DNA of 64,000 bases from Peribacillus sp. Bi96 (GCF_918698115.1 NZ_CAKKLV010000012.1:1-64000); one strand, 5' to 3'; shown: positions 18,870-28,381, counted from the stretch's first letter. The notes: generated by a model from the sequence alone, not told the origin. Program-made: numbers and translations.

Positions 18870-19961
18870 ATGAAGTTTGGTGCCCGCATTCTCAAAACAG
18901 GAATAGCAATTGTTTTAGCGCTTTATCTTTCGGAACTGCTTAACCTTCCTGCTCCTGTCCTTTCTGGGATTGCTGCAATTTTTGCAATACAGCCGACCAT
19001 TTATCGTTCATACCAAACGGTGTTGGAGCAAATACAAGGAAATATCATTGGCGCGTTGGTTGCTGTCTCCTTCGTCTTGCTGTTCGGAAATGATATTTTT
19101 ATTATCGGCCTTGCCGTAATGGTTGTCATAACCATCAATTTAAAATTAAAAATGGATAAAACGATTGTCCTTTCCATCGTGACGGTCATTGCCATCATGG
19201 AAAGCCAGGAAGGAGAATTCCTGAATTTTGCCTTTGTACGTCTCTCATCCGTTTTACTTGGAATCATTTCTTCTTTTATCGTGAATCTAGTTTTCATTCC
19301 GCCTAAGTATGAAGCAAAACTTTATACACGCATTACAGATGTGACGGAAGATATCTTAAAATGGATCAGAATAAGTACAAGACATGCTACCGAACACACT
19401 TTATTGAAAAAAGACATCAGCCGTCTAAAGTCGGAGTTATACGATTTGGAGCATATCTATTCCATGTACAAAGAGGAACGGGAATATTTCAAGAAAAACA
19501 GCGGAGCTAAAGCAAGAAAGCTTGTCGTTTACCGGCAGATGATCATTACAACAAAAAAAGCGTTCGAAACCTTGAAAAGAATCCATAAATTCGAGAACGA
19601 GATTTATCAAATGCCTGAAGATTTCCAACGGAGTATCTTACATCAGCTTGATTCCTTAATCCGTAAGCATGAACAATTGATATTACTCCATATTGAAAAA
19701 ATAAAATCAATCGAGGAAATTGAAGATTGGGATCAAGATTGTTTAAGTCGTAAAGAGCTGCTTGCCCTCTTTTTCGAACAGCAAAATCAAGTGGACGAAA
19801 TGCATGATAATCTAGGCCACCTCTCTGCCCGCCTCGTACCAATGATTTCTTCAGTCATTGAGTATGACGAACAATTGGAACATCTTGAAAAGCTGATTGT
19901 CAGCTTCCAGTCCTTCCATAAGGATGACAACGAAATCTCCGTACAGTATGAAGAAGATTAG
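18870..19961 (+). CDS. ygaE: YgaE-like aromatic acid exporter family (FUSC) protein
   Basis: 363 residues. The N-terminal 145 residues hold about five membrane segments of the ArAE/FUSC fold (FGARILKTGIAIVLALYLSE, ISGIAAIFAIQPTIYRS type motifs). The remainder is a long charged, helical cytosolic domain of the DUF939 type. Proteins of this family are proposed efflux pumps for aromatic acids. Position between gsaB and ygaD matches B. subtilis ygaE, although here other genes intervene on both sides. AAAGGATT precedes the ATG. A strong terminator follows. Confidence 0.8.
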   Translation: MKFGARILKTGIAIVLALYLSELLNLPAPVLSGIAAIFAIQPTIYRSYQTVLEQIQGNIIGALVAVSFVLLFGNDIFIIGLAVMVVITINLKLKMDKTIVLSIVTVIAIMESQEGEFLNFAFVRLSSVLLGIISSFIVNLVFIPPKYEAKLYTRITDVTEDILKWIRISTRHATEHTLLKKDISRLKSELYDLEHIYSMYKEEREYFKKNSGAKARKLVVYRQMIITTKKAFETLKRIHKFENEIYQMPEDFQRSILHQLDSLIRKHEQLILLHIEKIKSIEEIEDWDQDCLSRKELLALFFEQQNQVDEMHDNLGHLSARLVPMISSVIEYDEQLEHLEKLIVSFQSFHKDDNEISVQYEED

Positions 19962-19993
19962 AAAAGACGGTTCCAGGGGGACCGTCTTTTTTC
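19962..19993 (+). terminator. Terminator after ygaE
   Basis: AAAAGACGGTTCC pairs with GGGACCGTCTTTT around a 3-base loop and runs into TTTTTT. It separates ygaE from the converging yhbI-like gene. Confidence 0.9.
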
Positions 19994-20019
19994 GTCTCTA
20001 TTTAGAGGATGCCACTCTT

Positions 20020-20478
20020 TCAATCATCCAAAAGGTGTTGATCTGCCGCCTTTTCAAGTATCTCCAATTTCTTCAAAAGATCCTGCAGCTCTTCTTCTGA
20101 GAATGAATTGAAGCTCTTGCCCATCAATTGGTTATGCTCCGCAAGGACCCTCCCCAATATCTCTTCCCCGGCCTCTTTCAATTCAAGGTTGATGACCCTG
20201 CGATCCTTTTCGGAGGGCTGCCGTTTCACATAATCCATTTCGACTAACTTATCTACAAATACGGTAATCGCACTTGGCTTTACGGTTAAGAAATCAGCCA
20301 GCTTGGTCGATTTAATCGAACCCTCTTTTTTTAATATCAATAAAATGAAAAACTGTGGCGACGTAAGACCATAAGGCTGAAGATTTTTTGCTACGATAGC
20401 CCTAAGTTTCTTCCTAATCCTAAAAATCTGCATTTCTATACTATTGGTTAGTTCCCATTTAAAATCCAGCCTTCTCAC
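20020..20478 (-). CDS. yhbI: MarR family transcriptional regulator (YhbI-like)
   Basis: 152 residues with the MarR winged helix: TSPQFFILLILKKEGSIKST, recognition helix region VKPSAITVFVDKLVEMDYV, and wing with EKDRRVINLELKE. It is divergent from a HlyD-EmrB-flavodoxin cluster, the arrangement of B. subtilis yhbI next to yhbJ-yhcABC, so it most likely represses that cluster and responds to a toxic ligand. Start is uncertain: the GTG at 20478 overlaps the Shine-Dalgarno AAGGAG, while the in-frame CTG at 20469 has ideal spacing. An inverted repeat overlapping the opposite promoter is the likely operator. Confidence 0.85.
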   Translation of the reverse strand: MRRLDFKWELTNSIEMQIFRIRKKLRAIVAKNLQPYGLTSPQFFILLILKKEGSIKSTKLADFLTVKPSAITVFVDKLVEMDYVKRQPSEKDRRVINLELKEAGEEILGRVLAEHNQLMGKSFNSFSEEELQDLLKKLEILEKAADQHLLDD

Positions 20479-20663
20479 TCCTTATATAGGACAATCCTAC
20501 CTCTTAAATTTAATTAAATGACATTCCATTGTCAAATTTACTTGCCATATATTCTTAAAACTTAAAAAAATTCATTTTTTAACCATTTATATGTATTTAT
20601 TTCCCTCTAATTTTCCGAATAAATTACATGACAAAGATTAATTAAACTGTTAAACTCTTTACT

Positions 20664-20707
20664 TATAATATTAATACTTACAAAAGTTAATATTTATTTA
20701 AATTAAC
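20664..20707 (+). promoter_or_regulatory. Promoter -10 and probable MarR operator for the yhbJ-yhcABC unit
   Basis: TATAAT at 20664-20669 is followed, over the expected transcription start, by GTTAAT (20686) and ATTAAC (20702) as inverted arms ten bases apart. The spacing and AT-rich character fit a MarR-family site. The -35 is poor, and the assignment is inferential. Confidence 0.45.
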
Positions 20708-20733
20708 AAATAAACATTGGATATAGGAGGCTG

Positions 20734-20814
20734 GTGTCTTTTAAAAAAACAATGCAGCATTTTAAAGGGTTACAAGAATCTATCATCAATATTTTTTGGA
20801 GGCGAAACAAGTGA
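20734..20814 (+). CDS. Possible 26-residue leader peptide overlapping yhbJ
   Basis: GTG at 20734 lies just after AGGAGG (three-base gap) and opens a 26-codon frame ending at TGA in the GTGA that also starts yhbJ. The peptide starts MSFKKTMQHFK and ends IINIFWRRNK: basic and amphipathic. The strong Shine-Dalgarno has no other start to serve, and the 4-nt overlap is typical of coupled genes. The short spacing is against it. It could tune translation of the efflux genes. Confidence 0.4.
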   Translation: MSFKKTMQHFKGLQESIINIFWRRNK

Positions 20815-21449
20815 ATAGAGGACGTTTAGTTTTAATTAATGTCATTGGTTTGGTTATTATATTAGCGGTAGTAGCCGGTGGGGGTTATTACTATTATGAA
20901 AGCTCGAATTTCATTAAAACGGATGAAGCAAAAGTGACAGGAGATCTATATACCATCGTTGCCCCTGCTGCCGGTAAATTATCAGATTGGGACTTACACG
21001 AAGGCGACAGTGTCAACAAGAATGATAAAGTGGCTAACGTAACTTCTTTAGACGGAAAAGAAGCTGTAAAAACAGCAGCACAAGGTACAATCGTTAAAAC
21101 ACAAGTGCATGATGAACAACTTGTACAAGCGGGTCAAACTCTTGCCCAGACCATCAATATGGGTGATCTATCCATAACGGCTAATATTGAAGAAAATAAA
21201 TTGAAGAATATTGAAAAAGGTGACAGTGTCGATATTATCATCGATGGAGATCCCGATACCGTTTTTGAAGGAACATTAGAACAAATCGGTTATGCCACAA
21301 CGTCTGTCTTTTCAGTAATGGGCAATCAAAACAGCAGCGGAAACTATACAAAAGTCACGCAAAAAGTTCCAGTTAAAATTTCCATTAAAGCACCATCCGA
21401 TAAAGTTCTGCCTGGAATGAACGCAGAAGTGAAAATTTCAACAAAATAA
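20811..21449 (+). CDS. yhbJ: HlyD/EmrA-type membrane fusion protein (YhbJ-like)
   Basis: 212 residues from the GTG at 20811, eight bases after GGAGG; an in-frame TTG 15 bases earlier overlaps that site. One N-terminal membrane helix (about 6-26) is followed by FIKTDEAKVTGDLYTIVAPAAGKL, the half-lipoyl motif of HlyD proteins, and a beta-barrel domain rich in V/I strands. It is shorter than proton-driven EmrA of Gram-negatives because no outer-membrane hairpin is needed. It should work with the downstream 14-helix MFS pump. Spacing to that gene is 39 bp. Confidence 0.9.
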   Translation: MNRGRLVLINVIGLVIILAVVAGGGYYYYESSNFIKTDEAKVTGDLYTIVAPAAGKLSDWDLHEGDSVNKNDKVANVTSLDGKEAVKTAAQGTIVKTQVHDEQLVQAGQTLAQTINMGDLSITANIEENKLKNIEKGDSVDIIIDGDPDTVFEGTLEQIGYATTSVFSVMGNQNSSGNYTKVTQKVPVKISIKAPSDKVLPGMNAEVKISTK

Positions 21450-21488
21450 ACCGGCTACACAGTTATACAGAAAGGAGGCTTTCCTTAA

Positions 21489-23108
21489 ATGGCTTCTCAA
21501 ACAATCTCAGTAAACGAAAACAAGGGAATGAAACAGTTTGCCCCCATGTTAATTATCTTAATGCTAGGTTTGTTCATGGTCATTTTGAATCAAACCTTGC
21601 TCAGTGTCGCCATGCCAAGGATGATGGCTGAATTTAATGTAGCTGCGACTACGATTCAATGGTTATCAACTGGATTCATGCTCGTAAATGGAGCTTTGAT
21701 TCCACTTTCCGCTTTTTTAATAGAACGGTTTGGCACGCGGATGTTATTCCTTACTGCCATGTTTCTATTCACGGTTGGGACCTTCATCTGCGGCATCTCA
21801 CCAAATTTCCCCGTCATCCTTACAGGTCGATTGATTCAGGCTGCTGGCGGCGGGATCTTGCAGCCATTGGTCATGACGATCATTCTTTTTATCTTTCCAC
21901 CTGAAATGCGCGGGAAAGGAATGGGGATCTTTGGGCTGGCCATCATGTTTGCTCCTGCCATCGGACCGACTTTATCAGGTTGGGTCATTCAGGAATATAG
22001 CTGGCGGGTCATGTTCTACGCAATGGTGCCATTAGGCTTGATTATCATGACACTTGCCTTTTTTAATATGCGGAATGTAGCAGAACCAAAGAAAATCAAA
22101 TTGGATTTGATGGGCGCCTCTTTATCCTTGATAGGTGTTGCTTCACTACTATACGGTGTCAGTGAAGCAGGTTCCAAAGGCTGGACGGATATCATCGTTC
22201 TGGGAACCATCATCGTAGGGCTTATCCTCCTCACCCTATTTGTGGTTCAACAGCTAAAATCGGATACACCGATGCTCGACTTCCGTGTATTTAAATATGA
22301 TATGTTCGTATTATCGAATATCATTTCGGCCATTGTTACAGTTGCCATGTTTACAGGGATTTTCTTATTGCCTATTTATTTACAGACACTAAGAGGATTC
22401 ACACCTGTTCAATCCGGTCTATTGATGTTACCTGGTGCCCTAGTGATGATGGTGATGTCACCCGTCTCTGGAGCCTTATTCGACAAAATCGGACCTCGTC
22501 CATTAGCCTTGATTGGTTTAGCGATCACTGCTATTACAACCTTCGAATTCGCTAAATTGACTACAGAAACGACCTATTCGACTTTGGTCATCATCTATGC
22601 CATCCGTTCACTTGGAATGGCTTTACTGATGATGCCGATCATGACAGCTGGGATGAATCAGCTTCCGAGGCATTTGAATACACATGGTACGGCGATGAGC
22701 AATACGCTGAAACAAGTAACCGGGGCCATCGGTACGAGCTTCGTGACGACCATTTATACAACCCGTGCTTCATACCATGGAACGGCTTTAGGAACGGAAA
22801 TGAGTACGAGTGATCCCGGTTTTGTTCAGAACTTCCAATCAATCGTTCAATCCATCATGAGTTCAATGAATCAAACTAGTGAGCAGGCACAGGAAACTGC
22901 AATGTCACTGATTTCGTCCCAAATCCAGGGGCAAGCAAATGTAATGGGAATCAATGATGCATTTTTCTGGGCAACTGGTTTCGCAATTGTCGGTATCGTT
23001 CTCTCACTGTTTTTACGTGACGTTCGGAAGGACAAAGCCATCAAACAAGTTAAACAAGAAAAATTGGATGTACCTTTGCTGCCTTCACCTGTAAAAAAAT
23101 CGGTTTAA
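21489..23108 (+). CDS. yhcA: EmrB/QacA-family MFS drug efflux pump (YhcA-like)
   Basis: 539 residues and about 14 membrane helices (DHA2 family). Visible motifs include LNQTLLSVAMPRMMAEF, WLSTGFMLVNGALIPLSAFLIERFGTR (motif A region) and GLAIMFAPAIGPTLSGWVIQEYSWRVMF (motif C, antiporter signature). It would export lipophilic compounds by proton antiport, assisted by the HlyD-type partner encoded upstream. AAAGGAGG lies nine bases before the ATG. The gene order MarR, HlyD, MFS, flavodoxin, small protein matches B. subtilis yhbI to yhcC. Confidence 0.93.
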   Translation: MASQTISVNENKGMKQFAPMLIILMLGLFMVILNQTLLSVAMPRMMAEFNVAATTIQWLSTGFMLVNGALIPLSAFLIERFGTRMLFLTAMFLFTVGTFICGISPNFPVILTGRLIQAAGGGILQPLVMTIILFIFPPEMRGKGMGIFGLAIMFAPAIGPTLSGWVIQEYSWRVMFYAMVPLGLIIMTLAFFNMRNVAEPKKIKLDLMGASLSLIGVASLLYGVSEAGSKGWTDIIVLGTIIVGLILLTLFVVQQLKSDTPMLDFRVFKYDMFVLSNIISAIVTVAMFTGIFLLPIYLQTLRGFTPVQSGLLMLPGALVMMVMSPVSGALFDKIGPRPLALIGLAITAITTFEFAKLTTETTYSTLVIIYAIRSLGMALLMMPIMTAGMNQLPRHLNTHGTAMSNTLKQVTGAIGTSFVTTIYTTRASYHGTALGTEMSTSDPGFVQNFQSIVQSIMSSMNQTSEQAQETAMSLISSQIQGQANVMGINDAFFWATGFAIVGIVLSLFLRDVRKDKAIKQVKQEKLDVPLLPSPVKKSV

Positions 23109-23126
23109 TTAAATGGGGGAATTAGA

Positions 23127-23657
23127 ATGAAGATCTATGTTGTATACGATAGTGAAGGCAATCATACGAAGGCACTTGCCGAATCAATAGCACAAGGAGC
23201 CGCTGAGGTTCCTGGCGCCGAGGTTCTCATTGACCATGTAAACGAGGCTGATGTTTATAAGCTTCAGGATATGGATGCAATCATTTGGGGCTGTCCGGGC
23301 CATTTCGGCACGATCAGTTCTAGTTTGAAGACTTGGATTGATAAACTTGGATATCTATGGGCAGAAGGTGCACTAATTAATAAAGTGGGGGCTGTGTTCT
23401 GTACGACGGCCACCGTACATGGAGGGCTCGAGGCAACCATGTTGAACTTAATCACCCCTATGCTTCATCAAGGCATGATCATTGTCGGCTTACCCGGCAC
23501 TGTCCCTGAAAACGCCTTGTATGGATCCTACTATGGTGTAGGGATAAGCTGCCCGCCCGGTGTGGATGACAACATCACCAAAAATGACCTGCAGCTTGGA
23601 GAAGCATTAGGAAAACGGGTAGCCCATGTCACCCGTTCATTCATAAACGAGCTCTAG
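23127..23657 (+). CDS. yhcB: Flavodoxin/WrbA-like NAD(P)H:quinone oxidoreductase (YhcB-like)
   Basis: 176 residues with a flavodoxin fold: [20 protein letters not shown] is the FMN phosphate loop region, and [24 protein letters not shown] plus [19 protein letters not shown] are the WrbA-type FMN and quinone loops. It probably reduces quinones by two electrons, avoiding semiquinone stress. It lies 18 bp after the MFS gene in the same operon, suggesting that the cluster deals with quinone-like or redox-active toxins (inference). Confidence 0.88.
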   Translation: MKIYVVYDSEGNHTKALAESIAQGAAEVPGAEVLIDHVNEADVYKLQDMDAIIWGCPGHFGTISSSLKTWIDKLGYLWAEGALINKVGAVFCTTATVHGGLEATMLNLITPMLHQGMIIVGLPGTVPENALYGSYYGVGISCPPGVDDNITKNDLQLGEALGKRVAHVTRSFINEL

Positions 23658-23670
23658 GAGGCTTGATTCA

Positions 23671-24018
23671 ATGGGCATCATCATTCTAATTATCATCGTT
23701 GCCATTTTAGCGGTTACGTGCTTAATCACATTCAATGTCAAAGCCTTATCACCTGAAGATAAGCCGGTTGTCGAGGAAGCGAACTCATTTGAAGAGTCCG
23801 CTCCCTCTTCAAATGATGATTCAGTTACCGAAATCATCGTCCCGACAGACAATGATGAATTGAAAATGAAAGATCAGGATTATCGTTTGGCGCTTTCCAA
23901 GCTTCACAATCAAAAGCCAAACGATGAGCCAACTGTAGAAAAAAAGCCTAATCTTAGCAAAATGAAAGACAAAGAATACCGTGGTTCATTGGAAGATTTC
24001 CAACAGAATCGCGATTGA
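23671..24018 (+). CDS. yhcC: YhcC-like small membrane-anchored protein
   Basis: 115 residues with one N-terminal membrane helix (GIIILIIIVAILAVTCLITF) and an acidic, then mixed-charge tail. Two short repeats, MKDQDYRLALSKL and MKDKEYRGSLEDF, end the protein. Position directly after the flavodoxin gene with a 13-bp gap and GGAGG site matches B. subtilis yhcC. Function unknown. A terminator follows immediately. Confidence 0.75.
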   Translation: MGIIILIIIVAILAVTCLITFNVKALSPEDKPVVEEANSFEESAPSSNDDSVTEIIVPTDNDELKMKDQDYRLALSKLHNQKPNDEPTVEKKPNLSKMKDKEYRGSLEDFQQNRD

Positions 24019-24025
24019 AATCCAG

Positions 24026-24070
24026 CTCCCCTCATTGGCATATTTGCCTTTTGGGGGGATTTTTGTTTTT
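24026..24070 (+). terminator. Terminator of the yhbJ-yhcABC operon
   Basis: TCCCCTCATTGGC and GCCTTTTGGGGGGA pair around ATATTT, followed by TTTTTGTTTTT. Confidence 0.8.
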
Positions 24071-24137
24071 ATGCCATGAAAGGGATCATTGCCGCCTTTG
24101 CTTAACGATCACGAGACCGTTTTACTTATTTTTTTGG

Positions 24138-24166
24138 TTGACAATGATTCAGAAAGACTTTAAGCT
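24138..24166 (+). promoter_or_regulatory. Promoter of the EamA transporter gene
   Basis: TTGACA (24138-24143) and TAAGCT (24161-24166) are separated by 17 bp. The transcript would start near 24173 and carry a leader of about 130 bases. Confidence 0.6.
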
Positions 24167-24196
24167 AAGGAAATGCAACACAAACATTTTTTTAAA

Positions 24197-24285
24197 CTCA
24201 GCTTTTGTTGAGAGACGGAATTTTAAAAGGATTTCCTTTTTTCGTTCGTCACTTGCCTATTCGGCAGGTGGCGATTTTTATTTTT
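24197..24285 (+). promoter_or_regulatory. Structured leader with three hairpins before the EamA gene
   Basis: Three hairpins follow one another: CTCAGC-TTTT-GTTGAG (24197-24212), AAAAGG-ATTT-CCTTTT (24225-24240, running into TTTTTTCG) and CACTTGCC-TATTC-GGCAGGTG (24250-24270), the last followed by GCGATTTTTATTTTT. The final one resembles an intrinsic terminator placed inside the leader. I do not recognise a known riboswitch class. It may be an attenuator. Confidence 0.5.
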
Positions 24286-24300
24286 ATAGGGGGGAAAAAC

Positions 24301-25221
24301 ATGCAACTTTTGAAGTATTCCATAATGGTGTTAATTGGTTCGATCTCATATGGCACATTATCCACCATGATCAAGTTTGGATTTATGGATGGCCATTCTT
24401 CTGGTGAACTGGTCGGCAGTCAATACCTTGTCGGCTGGCTGATTGTTTCCGTTTTATTTCTATTTTCGTTTAAATATAAAGTTTCATGGAAAAGTGCCGG
24501 ATTACTTTTAATAACAGGCATGATGTCCACTTTCGTAGGAAAGGCCTATGCCGTTTCCGTATCAGAACTTCCCGCTTCGATTGCCGTTGTATTTTTATTT
24601 CAATTTACCTGGATAGGCGTCCTTATCGAAAGTTTCTTAAATAAAAGGCGCCCGGATAAAAATAAACTCATGGCCATTTTCGTTCTCTTCATCGGTACAT
24701 TATTTGCAGGGGCGATTTTTGGTCAGCCTCTCTCTGCATTAAGCCTAAAAGGTGTACTGTTCGGATTATTATCTGCGTTGCTTTTTGCTCTTTATATGTT
24801 TTGCAACTCTCAATTCGCAGTTGGGGAATCTTCCATGAAACGGTTGTTTTACATTGCAACTGGTGCGATGCTGACTGCTGTGTTCACGACAAACCCCGTC
24901 ACACTTGTTACGAACCTTGTCCAAACGAACCTCTGGTACTACGGTTTGTTGCTCGGGACGTTAGGTGTTCTTGTTCCTTTCTTTTTCTTTGCCGTCAGTT
25001 TGCCGAAAGTGGGTGTAGGGCTTGGAACGATACTATGTGCAGCGGAATTGCCGTCAGCGATGGTCGTATCCGTCATCTTCTTGAATGAACAAGTTACGTC
25101 ACTGCAATGGTTCGGGATGTGCTTGATCATCGTAGGCATCGCCTTGCCGGAGGGAATGAAGTATCTTTCGCAATTCCTTCCTGATAAAGAAAAAGCATTT
25201 CATGAAAAAAGAATTTCATAA
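24301..25221 (+). CDS. EamA/DMT superfamily transporter
   Basis: 306 residues from the ATG at 24301, preceded by AGGGGGG at good spacing; an upstream in-frame extension runs through the hairpin leader and is rejected. About ten membrane helices in two EamA repeats; the second half carries LPKVGVGLGTILCAAELPSAMVVSVIFLNEQVTSLQWFGM, the typical end of an EamA repeat. These carriers export metabolites or drugs. The structured leader suggests control by a small molecule or by translation. A terminator shared with the converging ygaD follows. Confidence 0.85.
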   Translation: MQLLKYSIMVLIGSISYGTLSTMIKFGFMDGHSSGELVGSQYLVGWLIVSVLFLFSFKYKVSWKSAGLLLITGMMSTFVGKAYAVSVSELPASIAVVFLFQFTWIGVLIESFLNKRRPDKNKLMAIFVLFIGTLFAGAIFGQPLSALSLKGVLFGLLSALLFALYMFCNSQFAVGESSMKRLFYIATGAMLTAVFTTNPVTLVTNLVQTNLWYYGLLLGTLGVLVPFFFFAVSLPKVGVGLGTILCAAELPSAMVVSVIFLNEQVTSLQWFGMCLIIVGIALPEGMKYLSQFLPDKEKAFHEKRIS

Positions 25222-25250
25222 CTGGACGCACTAGATCGTAAAAGAATAAG

Positions 25251-25283
25251 AAAGACCATTCCCGATTAGAGGAATGGTCTTTT
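25251..25283. terminator. Bidirectional terminator between the EamA gene and ygaD
   Basis: AAAGACCATTCC and GGAATGGTCTTT form a perfect 12-bp stem with an 8-base loop, with T-runs possible on either strand. Confidence 0.9.
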
Positions 25284-25312
25284 CTGTGTATATTTCATAG
25301 GTAGGTTTTCCC

Positions 25313-27061
25313 TTAGGAATCCAATTGTTGCACTTGAAATAGGTTGTAGTAATGCCCTTGTTTTTTCATAAGTTCTTCATGTGTACCCATTTCGGTAATT
25401 TCCCCATTATCGATATGAACAATCCGATCGGCATGGGTAATGGTTGATAACCGGTGGGCCACAATGATGGTGGTCCGGTTTTTGGCCAAAATATCAAGCG
25501 CCTCCTGGATATAATGTTCACTCTCTAAATCCAATGCGGATGTGGCTTCATCCAGCACGAGGATAGGCGGATTTTTCAAAAATACCCTCGCAATGGCAAC
25601 CCGTTGCTTTTGCCCTCCGGATAGTTTCACTCCCCGTTCTCCTACTTTTGTTTCATACCCCTCTTTCAAACCCATAATGAAGTCATGGGCATTCGCCGCT
25701 TTTGCCGCTTTAAATACTTCCTCATCACTTGCATCAGGCCGTCCCATAAGGATGTTGGCCTTAACCGATTCACTAAATAAGATATTATCCTGCAGGACCA
25801 TCCCGATTTTATCCCTTAGGCTGCGGACTTGATATTTACGGATATCCGTCCCATCCAATAATACCCTTCCCTCGGTCACATCATAGAAACGGGAAATTAA
25901 ACTGACGATCGAGGATTTTCCTCCGCCGCTCATTCCAACAAGTGCAATGGTTTCTCCCGGCAAAACATCCAGGTTAATATGCTTTAAAACAGGTGCCTCT
26001 TTCTCATCATATGCAAACGAAACATCCTGAAACGTAATTCGTCCGTCTACATGCTTCAGCTCTTTCGCACCAGGCTCGTCATCGATATCATACTTCTCAT
26101 CCACAAATTCAAAAACCCTGTCCATGGACGCCAATGTCTGCGTCATTGTGGTCGATGAGTTAACTAATCGTCTGAGGGGGTTATATAGCCGGTCAATGAA
26201 ACCGACGAAAGCAACCATCGTTCCAAGCGACATTTGTTCATGAATAACCTGATAACCGGCAAATCCGATCACGAGCAGCGGGGCAATATCCGTAATCGTA
26301 TTGACGACAGCAAATGACTTGGCATTCCAACTCGTATGCTTCAGGGCCTTATCCAGGAAATTCTTGTTCTGCTTCGCAAACAATTCCTGTTCCCGATCTT
26401 CTATCGCAAAGCTTTTGATGACCGACATCCCTGAAACCCGTTCATGAAGGTGACTCTGTACGTCCGCCAACGCCTGTGACCGGACCCTTGTATAGGTTCT
26501 GAGCTTGCCAAAGAAATGCTTGATCGAAAATGTATAAAATGGAAGCATGATGATGGAAACAATGGTTAATTTCACGTCCATCGTAAACATGATGGCTATC
26601 ACTATAATAATCGTTGCGATATCCAGCCAAAGATTCATCAAACCCGTGATGACAAAGTTCTTCGTTTGTTCCACATCCGTAATCATCCTTGAGATGACCT
26701 CGCCCACTCTTGTGTTGGAATAATATTTAAAGCTCAGTTTCTGTATATGAGTAAATAAATCATTTCGGATATCATATAAGATCTTCGTTCCTGTCCATTG
26801 TGCGAAATACTGGCGGTAATACTCAATAGGCGGTCTCACCGCAACAAAAATGAACAGCATGATGCCCATTACCCAAAAAAGGCGTTCGGACTTCACAGCT
26901 TTGGACAGGTCACCATTCCCGATAATGTCATCCACGATATATTTACTAAGCAATGGAAGCAAAAGCGGTATCGCGAACTTTAACATTCCAATTAAAACCG
27001 TCCCGATTATCTGCCATTTATACGGCTTGACGAATTGTAAATATCTCTTAACGCTCTCCAC
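25313..27061 (-). CDS. ygaD: YgaD-type ABC exporter (membrane plus ATPase)
   Basis: 582 residues from the GTG at 27061, six bases after GGAGG; an in-frame TTG eight codons earlier is less likely because that site lies inside its reading frame. Six membrane helices in the first 310 residues, then an ATPase with Walker [10 protein letters not shown], signature [16 protein letters not shown], Walker [15 protein letters not shown] and switch His in [11 protein letters not shown] half-transporter that works as a dimer (MsbA/Sav1866 type), exporting lipids or drugs. Position between ygaE-side genes and ygaC matches B. subtilis. Confidence 0.93.
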   Translation of the reverse strand: MESVKRYLQFVKPYKWQIIGTVLIGMLKFAIPLLLPLLSKYIVDDIIGNGDLSKAVKSERLFWVMGIMLFIFVAVRPPIEYYRQYFAQWTGTKILYDIRNDLFTHIQKLSFKYYSNTRVGEVISRMITDVEQTKNFVITGLMNLWLDIATIIIVIAIMFTMDVKLTIVSIIMLPFYTFSIKHFFGKLRTYTRVRSQALADVQSHLHERVSGMSVIKSFAIEDREQELFAKQNKNFLDKALKHTSWNAKSFAVVNTITDIAPLLVIGFAGYQVIHEQMSLGTMVAFVGFIDRLYNPLRRLVNSSTTMTQTLASMDRVFEFVDEKYDIDDEPGAKELKHVDGRITFQDVSFAYDEKEAPVLKHINLDVLPGETIALVGMSGGGKSSIVSLISRFYDVTEGRVLLDGTDIRKYQVRSLRDKIGMVLQDNILFSESVKANILMGRPDASDEEVFKAAKAANAHDFIMGLKEGYETKVGERGVKLSGGQKQRVAIARVFLKNPPILVLDEATSALDLESEHYIQEALDILAKNRTTIIVAHRLSTITHADRIVHIDNGEITEMGTHEELMKKQGHYYNLFQVQQLDS

Positions 27062-27242
27062 GGAATTCCTCCATTTCTCCTGCAATAAATCACAATGCTA
27101 AAAAAAGTCCAGTAATGTTCAATTGGAATCCTTAGATGCACTTTTCAATTATATTTTCCTTTTCGAAGAATAACTATCAAAACGATTTAAAATGATTCAG
27201 TACGCAATAGAAAAAGCCTGCTAATTAAGCAGCAGGCCTTTC

Positions 27243-27776
27243 TTATCTTCGATAGGTTAAAAAGCGTTCATACCAACTATCAATAAACTCTGCGGAGAAT
27301 GGTCCTTTTCGCTGGCGTATCATATAAATTAAATAGTCTACGTTCTGTTTCAATATTGAATCGATGGCATCAGGGTAATTCATTTCTTTCCGATGCCTTT
27401 CATATTCATCCTCATCCAGCAAATTAAACGTCATATCTGGGAATACTTTAATGTCCAGGTCATAATCAATGTATTTTAATGCTCCGGAATCATATGTGAA
27501 CGGAGAACTGATATTGCAATAATAATAAACCCCGTCCTCTCTTAACATACCGATAACATTAAACCAATACTTTGAATGAAAATAGCAAATCGCCGGCTCT
27601 CTTGTAATCCAGGTCCTTCCATCTGATTCCGTCACCATAGTACGGTCATTTGCCGCTATCATCAGATTTTGGGTCCCTTTTAAAACGGTTGTCTCTTCCC
27701 AGATACGATGGATATGTCCATTATGTTTATAGCTATGGATTTGGATTTTTCCTCCTTCGGCAGGAACAATCCCCAT
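27243..27776 (-). CDS. ygaC: Nucleoside tri/diphosphate phosphatase, DUF402 (YgaC)
   Basis: 177 residues matching the Ntdp/DUF402 family almost over its full length: [20 protein letters not shown] at the N-terminus, and [30 protein letters not shown] carrying the acidic metal-binding cluster. Homologs hydrolyse NTPs and NDPs with divalent metals. Adjacent to ygaD and ygaB as in B. subtilis. The upstream GGGAGAG is a moderate ribosome site. Cytosolic; physiological role unclear. Confidence 0.9.
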   Translation of the reverse strand: MGIVPAEGGKIQIHSYKHNGHIHRIWEETTVLKGTQNLMIAANDRTMVTESDGRTWITREPAICYFHSKYWFNVIGMLREDGVYYYCNISSPFTYDSGALKYIDYDLDIKVFPDMTFNLLDEDEYERHRKEMNYPDAIDSILKQNVDYLIYMIRQRKGPFSAEFIDSWYERFLTYRR

Positions 27777-28011
27777 TTATCTCTCCCTACTTTCTATAGA
27801 CACCCTGACAGCGTACTGTGCCCTATTCCGTTTGCAGTTATTGTGTGTATTTAAAAATATATACTTTTTTCCATTTACCCTATATTCCTATATTATAGCG
27901 ATTTATTCATGAATTTAAAACAAAAGTGGCTAATCTCCCAGTGCAAATGTGTAAATAAGTCGAAAAAGTCTGACCCATCCACCCATTTTATCTTAGAAAT
28001 TAGCCAATTAT

Positions 28012-28266
28012 TTATTGTATTGCAGCCTGTTCTTGCTGAAAATAACGGATCACTTCTTCCGTTTGCCTCTCGAACATATCATGGATACTTTTCAATTCCT
28101 GCTTCTTGAGTTGAATCTCTTCCTGAATGGTGACTGCTTCACTCTCTTCTTGCAGGGCAAGGAGTTGCTTCTCTATATCCTGGCATCTCTCGATTTCGGA
28201 TTGTAAAAGTAAAAGCTTATCCATCGTTTTCAACTGGTTGTTTATTAGCCGGTTAAATTCCTCCAT
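28012..28266 (-). CDS. ygaB: YgaB-like coiled-coil protein
   Basis: 84 residues, almost entirely helical and charged with heptad-like leucines (LLLLQSEIERCQDIEKQLLALQEE), so a coiled coil is likely. Position beside sspE and ygaC matches B. subtilis ygaB. No catalytic motif or membrane segment. Function unknown. Confidence 0.75.
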   Translation of the reverse strand: MEEFNRLINNQLKTMDKLLLLQSEIERCQDIEKQLLALQEESEAVTIQEEIQLKKQELKSIHDMFERQTEEVIRYFQQEQAAIQ

Positions 28267-28381
28267 GAATGCACCTTCCTAATCTGTATTTTTTCTATAG
28301 TATGTATATTCTATTTTATTCTGATATCTCCTTTGACATAAAATGTAAACACGATGAAACATTTGTCGAATTCAAAGGAAG

